Assembly (NCBI RefSeq): GCF_041107455.1
Contig: NZ_JBGBPY010000001.1
Span: 1,550,001-1,614,000, forward strand
DNA from: Rhodanobacter humi
GTDB lineage: Bacteria > Pseudomonadota > Gammaproteobacteria > Xanthomonadales > Rhodanobacteraceae
Length of the DNA: 64,000 nucleotides
Reading direction: 5' to 3'
Shown here: positions 37,357 through 44,001 of the stretch, one piece after another
Layout: the number at the start of each line of letters is the position of its first letter
How positions within the stretch are numbered: the stretch's first letter is position 1
Position numbers and translations under genes: made by a program
The notes under the pieces: model-generated
Told to the model about the DNA's origin: nothing
The model's input: only the letters and a program-made list of their open reading frames with translations
Database searches by the model: none

Positions 37357-38647
37357 CGCCGACCTCCTCCACCCGCACGTACAGCCCCGCACACCACTCC
37401 TCCACCCGCACGTACAGCCCCGCACACCACAAGCCCAGCAGCCAGGCGAACAGCAGGCCCCACCACGCCGAATAGAAGGCCAGATGGGTATTGAGCGGAA
37501 ACAACATCACGCCCAGCGCCAGCGTGACCGGAAACGCGCGTTCGCGCGCCGCCCTGCCCACCCGCCGCCACGCGCGCCACGCCAGCGCCACGCCGGCCAG
37601 CCACAGCGCGAGGCCGATGCCGCCGGTCTCGGTGAGGATCTCCAGCACGATCTGGTGGGCATGGCAGGCGCCCTCGCCCTCGCCGCAGGACTCGGCCACC
37701 ACGAAGTGGTCGTTCGCCGGCGCGAACTGCGGGTAGGCGTAGCGGAACGCGCGCACGCCCACGCCGTTCCACGGATGCGCGACGATCATCTTCAAGCTGT
37801 CGTTCCAGATGTCCAGCCGCCCGGTCAGCGCGGCGTTGAGGCCGCTGTCGGTGCCGTGCAGCACGTCCAGCGTGCGCTGCATGCGCGCCTCGAAGCGGCT
37901 GGAGGTGCGCCACGCGATGCCGCCGGCCAGCGCCAGCACCACCACGCCCAGCCCGCAGTACAACGCGAAATGGCGCCACGAGCGCGCCTCGCGCCAGGCG
38001 AAGGCCAATGCCACCAGCCCGTAGCACAACCAGGCCGCACGCGAGCCCGCGAGCAGCACCGGCCCCAGCAGCAGCAGGAAGGCGACGACCAGCCCGGCCA
38101 GGCCCCAGCGCCGCCGTGCCGTCCACAGCGCGAACGGCGACAGTACCGCCAGCGTCGGGCCGAGCTTGAGGTTCTTCGCGCCGAAGATGCCGGAGAGGCG
38201 CTGGGCCTCGGCATGTCCGCCCAGGCTCCAGCCGGTGAGCGCCTGCATCCACGCATCCAGCACCCACCACGCCAGCACGCAGGCCACCGCCACGTACAAG
38301 GCCTGCAGGCGGCGCTCGTCGCGGATCGCGAGGCAGGCATACAGACCCAGTGGCAGGTAGCGCAACAACGCGGCCACCGTGCTCCAGCTCTTGCCCGGTG
38401 CCAGCGAGTCGAAGGCCGAGACCAGCGCCGCGCCGATGTAGGCCGCCAGCAGCCACAGCAGCAGTCGCACGCCGGGCTGCTCGCGCCAGTCCCGCGGCCC
38501 GCGCGCGACGAGCAGGATCGTTCCGACCAGGCAGAGGAAGGTGCCGAACTCGCTGCTGCGTCCGAACGGCAGCAGCAGGATCACCAGCCAGAACGGCAGC
38601 AGCGGCGAACGCAAGGCGGTCTTGAGTGAATCGATCGCGGAAGTCAT
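37346..38647 (-). CDS. O-antigen ligase-family membrane protein
   Basis: A 433-aa polytopic membrane protein of the WaaL/Wzy-C family, which joins glycan to lipid A-core or polymerises O-units at the periplasmic face. About ten hydrophobic helices are visible, with a large periplasmic loop containing TGRLDIWNDSLKMIVAHPWNGVGVRAFRYAYP, shown for position (about residues 285-320); the GRxxxW and HPxxGxG patterns are typical. The last residues repeat WCAGLYVRVEE twice, from a 33-bp tandem duplication. The start at 38647 is the best conserved; an upstream in-frame ATG exists. It is the middle gene of a GT4-ligase-GT2 operon. Confidence 0.85.
   Translation of the reverse strand: MTSAIDSLKTALRSPLLPFWLVILLLPFGRSSEFGTFLCLVGTILLVARGPRDWREQPGVRLLLWLLAAYIGAALVSAFDSLAPGKSWSTVAALLRYLPLGLYACLAIRDERRLQALYVAVACVLAWWVLDAWMQALTGWSLGGHAEAQRLSGIFGAKNLKLGPTLAVLSPFALWTARRRWGLAGLVVAFLLLLGPVLLAGSRAAWLCYGLVALAFAWREARSWRHFALYCGLGVVVLALAGGIAWRTSSRFEARMQRTLDVLHGTDSGLNAALTGRLDIWNDSLKMIVAHPWNGVGVRAFRYAYPQFAPANDHFVVAESCGEGEGACHAHQIVLEILTETGGIGLALWLAGVALAWRAWRRVGRAARERAFPVTLALGVMLFPLNTHLAFYSAWWGLLFAWLLGLWCAGLYVRVEEWCAGLYVRVEEVGDAA
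37364..37429. repeat. 33-bp perfect tandem duplication at the O-antigen ligase 3' end
   Basis: Units 37364-37396 and 37397-37429 are identical, beginning CTCCTCCACCCGCACGTAC on the plus strand. The length is a multiple of three, so on the minus strand the protein gains a second WCAGLYVRVEE. The duplication ends eight bases before the overlapping GT2 start codon. Confidence 0.92.
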
Positions 38648-38700
38648 GCGGAAGCCGTGGCGACGACGATCCCGCATTGTAGAGGGCAGGAAGCCGGCGC

Positions 38701-39870
38701 TCAGCCCGCGACCACTTCCCCGTACAGCGCCAGCGTGGCCTGCTGCATGTCGGCCAGCCGGTAGGACTGCAGCATCGGGATCGGCGGCGCCACGCGCAGC
38801 AGCTCGGCGGCGCGTTCCACCAGCCGCTCGCGATCGCCCGGCGGCACGCGGCCGGCGGGGTACAGCTCGGCCAGCAGCTCGCCCACGCCGCCATGCGCGT
38901 AGCCCAGCACCGGCCGGCACAGCGACAACGCCTCGATCACGGTGCGACCGAAGGATTCGGGCTTGTTCGACAGCTGCAGGATCAGGCTGGAGACCGCGTA
39001 GACGTCGCGCACGTCGTGGCGCGGCGGCGTCAGCGCCACCTGCGCTTCCACGCCGCGTTCGCGGATGAGCTTGCGCAGCTCCTCCACGTAGGCCTCGCGG
39101 CCGGGCTCGATCACACCCAGCAGCAGCAGCCGCGCGTCGATACCGCGGCGCTTCAGGTCGGCGAGCAGCTCGATCGCGTCGTGGTGTCCCTTCAGCCGGG
39201 TGCCGCGGCCCGGCAGGGTCAGCAGCGGCGCGCCGGCCAGCGCGGGGTATTCGGCAAAGAACGCCCGCTTCCACGCCTCGTCCGGGCGATGGCCGTAGGG
39301 GAAGGCCTCGGGGTCGATGCCGCGGGGGATCACCCGCACCCGCCCCGGCTCCAGCCAGCGGTAATGGCCGAGCACGAAGTCGCGCAGGGTCTGCGAAACC
39401 ACGACCACCCGCTCGCCGCGCAACAGGATCGCGCTGTAGCGGCCGGGCGTGTTGAGCCCGTGCACCGTGGTGACGAAATGCGGGCGCGTCTTGAGCCCCT
39501 TCAGCGCCCACCAGCCCAGCCACGCCGGCAGGCGCGAGCGCGCATGCACGATGTCGGGATTCAGCTCACGCAACTGCCGGCGCAGCGCGCCGACCTTCAA
39601 CAGGGTGCCCGGCGACTTGCGGCCGATGTCCAGGGTGACGTGCTCGCTGCCCTCGGCCACCAGCTGTTCCACCAGCCGGCCGCCGGCCGAGATCACCACC
39701 GAGCGGTGGCCGGCCTGCACCAGCGCACGGGCGATCTCCAGCGCGGACCGCTCCGCGCCGCCGGATTGCAGCGCGGGGATCAGCTGGACGACGGTCAGTC
39801 GCGGTGCGGTGTCGACACTGCCGGACATGGTTCCCGCCTGCGGGCCTGCATCCTGGTGCACGAGTTTCAT
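38701..39870 (-). CDS. GT4-family glycosyltransferase
   Basis: A GT-B glycosyltransferase of about 389 aa. Candidate starts are 39882, 39870 (MKLVHQDAG, chosen) and 39828 (MSGSVDTAP); the conserved fold starts at TVVQLIPALQSGGAERSALEIARAL. Other segments are IVHARSRLPAWLGWWA, TTVHGLNTPGRYS, RVRVIPRGIDPEAF, LPGRGTRLKGHHDAIELLADL and SNKPESFGRTVIEAL, the donor-binding E-x7-E region. It is the first gene of the operon with the O-antigen ligase and GT2, so it likely acts in LPS core or O-chain synthesis. Confidence 0.87.
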   Translation of the reverse strand: MKLVHQDAGPQAGTMSGSVDTAPRLTVVQLIPALQSGGAERSALEIARALVQAGHRSVVISAGGRLVEQLVAEGSEHVTLDIGRKSPGTLLKVGALRRQLRELNPDIVHARSRLPAWLGWWALKGLKTRPHFVTTVHGLNTPGRYSAILLRGERVVVVSQTLRDFVLGHYRWLEPGRVRVIPRGIDPEAFPYGHRPDEAWKRAFFAEYPALAGAPLLTLPGRGTRLKGHHDAIELLADLKRRGIDARLLLLGVIEPGREAYVEELRKLIRERGVEAQVALTPPRHDVRDVYAVSSLILQLSNKPESFGRTVIEALSLCRPVLGYAHGGVGELLAELYPAGRVPPGDRERLVERAAELLRVAPPIPMLQSYRLADMQQATLALYGEVVAG

Positions 39871-39922
39871 CCTGAAATCCAAGCAAGAACAATGCCGTGG
39901 TCATCCTGAACGACGGGTCGAA

Positions 39923-40129
39923 TCAGTCGCGCAAGACGTAACGTGCTCCGCAATAAGGACAAACCGACTCGCCGCCGTCGTCGACGATCGGCAGATACAC
40001 CTTCGGGTGCGAGTTCCACAATGCCATTCCGGGCATCGGGCAGGACAGCGGCAGGTCGGCGCGCGTCACTTCGTAACGATTTTCGGCATTCGCCAGGATC
40101 GGCGCGACGGCTGCGGCAGAGGCAGACAT
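39923..40129 (-). CDS. Small zinc-finger domain protein
   Basis: A 68-aa protein with the pattern CPMPGMALWNSHPKVYLP followed by CPYCGARYVL. The Cys/His arrangement is that of the NDUFS6-like zinc-finger proteins common in proteobacteria. It probably binds one zinc. The function is unknown; the mitochondrial relative is a complex I subunit, but no such role can be claimed here. It lies upstream of the glycosyltransferase operon in the same direction with a 52-bp gap. Confidence 0.78.
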   Translation of the reverse strand: MSASAAAVAPILANAENRYEVTRADLPLSCPMPGMALWNSHPKVYLPIVDDGGESVCPYCGARYVLRD

Positions 40130-40310
40130 GGGAAGGGCTCCGGACGGGATGCGAGGCCGCCAATGGTAGCAGGCTGCGCTATTCTGCCGGCGCGGTACGC
40201 AGGGGAGCCAGGGGAGCAAACGGAGCGGCGCAGCATCCGGCGCCGCGGGACTCACGGCCAGCCGGCCCGTGTCCGGCAACGGCCGACCACACGCACGCGG
40301 GGGAACGATC

Positions 40311-41573
40311 ATGGACTTCGCAAAGATCATCGCGCGGATCAAGGCCATCCTCACCACACCGAAGACCGAGTGGCCCGTCGTCGCCACCGAACCGGCCTCG
40401 GTCAGCGGCCTGTACACCGGCTACATCGTCGTCGTCGCCGCGTTGCCGGCGATCGCCCACTTCATCAAGAGCAGCCTGATCGGCTACAGCGCGTTCGGCA
40501 TGACCGTGCGCAGTTCGTTCGGCGGCGGCATCGCGAGCCTGGTGCTGGGCTACGTGCTGTCGCTGGTGCTGGTCTACGTGATGGCGCTGATCGTCAACGC
40601 GCTGGCGCCGAGTTTCGACGGACAGAAGGACATGACCCAGGCGCTGAAGGTGGTGGCCTACTCCTGGACCGCCAGCTGGATCGCCGGCATCGCGGTGATC
40701 CTGCCGTGGATCGGCTGGCTGATCGCGCTGGCCGGCGCGATCTACGCGATCTACCTGCTGTACCTCGGCCTGCCGTCGACCATGAAGTGCACGCCGGAAA
40801 AGGCCGGCGGCTACACCGCGGTCAGCGTGGTCATCGCGATCGTGCTGAGCTGGATCATCGGCCTGATCGTCGCCGGCATGGTCGGCACCGCCATGCTGGG
40901 CAGCGCCGCGATGGGCGGCATGCATCTGGGCAGCAGCGACAGCGGCAACGTCAGCCTCGACAGCAACAGCGCCCTGGGCAAACTCGCCGCGATGGGCCAG
41001 CGCGCCGAGCAGGCCGGCAAGGACATGGACGCGGCGCAGAAGTCCGGCGACAGCGCGGCGCAGTCGGCCGCGATGGGCAAGATGATGGGCGCGATGGCCG
41101 GCGGCGGCAACGTCGAGGCGCTGCCGCCCGAGCAGATCAAGGCCTTCCTTCCCGACAGCCTGGGCGACCTCAAGCGCACCAGCCTGTCGGCCCAACGCAA
41201 TGCGGCGATGGGCATGCAGGTTTCCGAGGCCGACGCCGAGTACGCGGCCGACAACGGCCGGCACATCCGGCTCGAAGTCTCCGACACCGGCGGCGCCAAG
41301 GGCCTGGTGTCGCTCGCCACCGCGATGGCGCCGGAAGAGGAGAAGCAGACCGAGCACGGCTACGAGAAGACCTACAACGCCAACGGCAACCTGGTCCACG
41401 AACAATGGGACACCCAGTCGAAGTACGGCGAATACGGCGTGCTGGTGGGCCAGCGCTTCTCGGTGAAGGCGAGCGGCAACGTCGACAGCATCGACCAGCT
41501 GAAGCAGGCGGTGGCCAGCGTCGATCTCGACAAGCTGGCCGCGCTGAAGGACACCGGCGTGAAGGCAAACTGA
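40311..41573 (+). CDS. YIP1-family membrane protein
   Basis: A 420-aa protein whose first 200 residues form a YIP1-like membrane domain with about five helices (VSGLYTGYIVVVAALPAIAHF, LVLGYVLSLVLVYVMALIV, SWTASWIAGIAVILPWIGWLI, VVIAIVLSWIIGLIVAGM). The remaining part is a soluble, Ala/Met/Ser-rich region, in which HLGSSDSGNVSLDSNSALGKLAAMGQ leads into a beta-rich tail. Function is unknown; bacterial members are thought to be inner-membrane proteins. A bidirectional terminator separates it from the convergent YceI gene. Confidence 0.78.
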   Translation: MDFAKIIARIKAILTTPKTEWPVVATEPASVSGLYTGYIVVVAALPAIAHFIKSSLIGYSAFGMTVRSSFGGGIASLVLGYVLSLVLVYVMALIVNALAPSFDGQKDMTQALKVVAYSWTASWIAGIAVILPWIGWLIALAGAIYAIYLLYLGLPSTMKCTPEKAGGYTAVSVVIAIVLSWIIGLIVAGMVGTAMLGSAAMGGMHLGSSDSGNVSLDSNSALGKLAAMGQRAEQAGKDMDAAQKSGDSAAQSAAMGKMMGAMAGGGNVEALPPEQIKAFLPDSLGDLKRTSLSAQRNAAMGMQVSEADAEYAADNGRHIRLEVSDTGGAKGLVSLATAMAPEEEKQTEHGYEKTYNANGNLVHEQWDTQSKYGEYGVLVGQRFSVKASGNVDSIDQLKQAVASVDLDKLAALKDTGVKAN

Positions 41574-41592
41574 GCCGCGTTTCCCGACGAAA

Positions 41593-41628
41593 AAAGCCCG
41601 CACCAGCACGCTGCGGGCTTTGTGTTTG
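41593..41628. terminator. Bidirectional terminator between YIP1 and YceI genes
   Basis: A 10-bp stem AAAGCCCGCA/TGCGGGCTTT with a 9-base loop is flanked by an A run on one side and T-rich sequence on the other. Confidence 0.85.
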
Positions 41629-41641
41629 TGCGCGAGGCGGC

Positions 41642-42226
41642 TTACTTCGCCTTCGGCACCGCGCCTTCGGTGGTGATGTGGATCTTGATCTCGTCGCTCA
41701 CCATCGGCACGTAGGTGCTGACGCCGAAATCCGAACGCTTCAGCGTGGCGGTGGCGTCGAAGCCGATCGCCTGCGCCTTCGTCATCGGGTGCGGGCCGAC
41801 CTTGTTCAGCGTGGCGTCCAGCGTCACCGGCTTGGTCACGCCGTGCACGGTGAGGTTGCCGACCACCTTGTAGTGGTTGTCACCGAGCGCCTCGACGCTG
41901 GTGCTCTTGAATGTCACCACCGGGTACTTGGCAGCGTCGAAGAAATCGGCTTCCTTGAGGTGCTTGTCCAGCGCCGGCACGTGGGTGTCCAGCTTGCTGA
42001 GCGGCAGGGTCACGTCCACCGAGGACTTCGCCGGATCCTGCTGGTCGAACACCAGCGTGCCATCGCCCAGGCCCAGGTCGGCGGTGGGGTTGGAGTAGCC
42101 GAAGTGGTTCCAGGTGAACAGCACCATGGTGTGGTTCGGATCCAGCTTGTAGGTGACCGGGCTGGCCTGGACGGTGGCCGCGGCGCCGAGCAGGCCCGCG
42201 ATCAGGAGATAACGAAACACGCGCAT
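41642..42226 (-). CDS. YceI-family periplasmic lipocalin-like protein
   Basis: A 194-aa protein with a signal peptide (MRVFRYLLIAGLLGAAATVQA). The mature part is a YceI beta-barrel: YKLDPNHTMVLFTWNHFGYSNP, VDVTLPLSKLDTHVPALDKHL, FFDAAKYPVVTFKS, VVGNLTVHGVTKPVTLDA and IGFDATATLKRSDFGVSTYVP. The family binds isoprenoid-type lipids; the ligand and purpose here are unknown. It is monocistronic and converges with the YIP1 gene. Confidence 0.92.
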   Translation of the reverse strand: MRVFRYLLIAGLLGAAATVQASPVTYKLDPNHTMVLFTWNHFGYSNPTADLGLGDGTLVFDQQDPAKSSVDVTLPLSKLDTHVPALDKHLKEADFFDAAKYPVVTFKSTSVEALGDNHYKVVGNLTVHGVTKPVTLDATLNKVGPHPMTKAQAIGFDATATLKRSDFGVSTYVPMVSDEIKIHITTEGAVPKAK

Positions 42227-42465
42227 GGAAGTTCTCCGCAATGGGTGGGTGATCGGCCGTGCGACGGCCGCTGCGACAAGGAAAAAGCTACCGACGGTCC
42301 GCGGCGACGCCTCGGAAGAACGGTCGATCACGGGTATTCTCCGAGCCGCCGGCTGGACCGGAACAGTGCCAGCCGTCAGTGTATCTACACGCTGCCACAC
42401 CATAAACGCGACCGGGAGCAACACAGCGTGTACGCACGGGAAACAATCCGCCGAGGTCTTCCGGC

Positions 42466-43431
42466 ATGCCCGGCATGAGGGCGGAATGCTGGGCCATCAC
42501 CGACGCCTCCGCGGGCAACCAGCGACAGGCGCTGGCGCTGGCCGAACGGATGGGGTTGCCGGTGCGCCACCTGCTGCTGGAACCGCGCGTACCGTGGTCG
42601 TGGCTGGCGCCGCGTTTCGCGCTGGGTGGCCGCTTGGCGCTGCCCGCGGATCAGCGCGGCCAGTTCGCGCCACCGTGGCCGCAACTGGCGATCGGCTGCG
42701 GCCGCGCCGCCGCGCTGTTCACCCGCATGCTGCGCCGGCTGTCGCGCGGGCAATGCCACAGCGTGCAGATCCTCGATCCGCGCATCGATCCGGCGCACTG
42801 GGACACGGTGATCGCGCCGCGCCACGACCAGCTCGCCGGATCCAACGTGCTCGTCCCGCTGGGCTCGCTGAACCCGGTGGACGGCGACTGGCTGGCCGAT
42901 GGCCGCGATGCGTGCCCCGCCTTCGAGGAACTGCCGCAACCGCGCGTGGGCGTGCTGCTGGGCGGACCGCGCAAGCAGCTGGCGCTGGATGCGGACTACG
43001 CGCACATGCTGGCCACGCAACTGCTCGCCCGGCACGCGCGCGAAGGCGGCAGCCTGCTGGTGCTGGCCTCGCGACGCACGCCGCCGGCGATGCTGGCGAT
43101 CTTCCGCGACGCGCTGGCCGGCGTGCCGGGATTGGTCTGGTCCGGCCCCGACGATGGCCGCAACCCCTATCCCGGCGTGCTGGGCTGGGCCGACCGGCTG
43201 GTGGTCACGCCGGACTCGGTGAACATGCTCAGCGAGGCCTGCGCGGTGGGCTGCGCCGTGCACACCCATGTCGCCGCGCCGCTGCCGGACAAGCTCGCGC
43301 GCTTCCACGCCGCCTTGCGCGAACGCAGCCTGCTGCACGGGCTGGACGACGAGGCGCCCGCACGCCAGCCGCCGCTGCGCGAAACCGCCGCGATCGCGGC
43401 CGAACTGCAACGGCGCATGGCCATTCGCTGA
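42466..43431 (+). CDS. Mitochondrial-fission ELM1-family protein
   Basis: A 321-aa protein of the ELM1/DUF1022 family. Recognisable segments are CWAITDASAGNQRQALALAERMG, TVIAPRHDQLAGSNVLVPLGSLNPV, VGVLLGGPRKQLALD, LVLASRRTPP and the C-terminal DRLVVTPDSVNMLSEACAVG, a pattern like the donor site of GT-B glycosyltransferases. A nucleotide-sugar-dependent role in envelope metabolism is therefore possible but unproven. It is transcribed alone. I see nothing notable in the 239-bp gap before it. Confidence 0.82.
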   Translation: MPGMRAECWAITDASAGNQRQALALAERMGLPVRHLLLEPRVPWSWLAPRFALGGRLALPADQRGQFAPPWPQLAIGCGRAAALFTRMLRRLSRGQCHSVQILDPRIDPAHWDTVIAPRHDQLAGSNVLVPLGSLNPVDGDWLADGRDACPAFEELPQPRVGVLLGGPRKQLALDADYAHMLATQLLARHAREGGSLLVLASRRTPPAMLAIFRDALAGVPGLVWSGPDDGRNPYPGVLGWADRLVVTPDSVNMLSEACAVGCAVHTHVAAPLPDKLARFHAALRERSLLHGLDDEAPARQPPLRETAAIAAELQRRMAIR

Positions 43432-43637
43432 TCCCGTCGCAAAACAAGTTCTTCACTTTCGTATCGCGCAAGCTTCACGACGGCTGCACCGTGCTCCGGC
43501 GTCCAATAGTGGCGCATGTCAGGCACGCACAAGGTTCCGGACGCCAGCGTGGCCATTGACGCATACCCCCGCGGGGAAGCTGGCGGCCAGCATCGCACCA
43601 TCACTGCATGGCGCGTATCCAGAGAGGAGGTGTCGTC

Positions 43638-43844
43638 ATGAACTTGTTCGACGCGTTTGCCAGCTCTCCCTATGCCTGCGAGATCATCACGCGCAGCGAC
43701 CACATGCCCAGCAAGCTCGAGCGCTACGCCGACTGGGCGCGCAAGTTCTACGGCGGCGGCTACCACGAGTCCAGCAAGGACAGCCGCGAATCGATCGACT
43801 ACGTCGTGCGCAGGCCGTTCGCCGCACCGGCACTGGTGCATTGA
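43638..43844 (+). CDS. 68-aa protein of unknown function
   Basis: A small protein starting MNLFDAFASSPYACEIITRSDHM, with AGAGGAGG upstream of its ATG. It is rich in Tyr, Ser and Arg (ERYADWARKFYGGGYHESSKDSRESIDYVVRRPF) and has no signal peptide or membrane helix. The good ribosome-binding site and protein-like composition support it as real. I do not recognise a family. Confidence 0.55.
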   Translation: MNLFDAFASSPYACEIITRSDHMPSKLERYADWARKFYGGGYHESSKDSRESIDYVVRRPFAAPALVH

Positions 43845-43927
43845 ACGCGGCATCGTTTGGTGGCGCGCGGCGGCCGGCGTGCGGCCGGCCGCTGCGGTTC
43901 CGTGCGGCCCCGGCCTGCGGACTGCGG

Positions 43928-43953
43928 AAAAACCCGCTCCCGAAGTGAGCGGG
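43928..43953 (-). terminator. Rho-independent terminator of glnE
   Basis: Read on the minus strand, CCCGCTC-ACTTCGG-GAGCGGG is followed directly by TTTTT, about 50 bases past the glnE stop. Confidence 0.85.
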
Positions 43954-44001
43954 ATGCATGCGGCGACTGCTGCATGGGCGACACTCCCTTGCCGCCACGC
44001 A

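Noticed and set aside
38648..39523. In-frame extension of the O-antigen ligase to 725 residues
   Set aside because: The extension runs through the upstream GT4 gene in another frame and is Arg/Ala-rich. The membrane protein starts near 38647.
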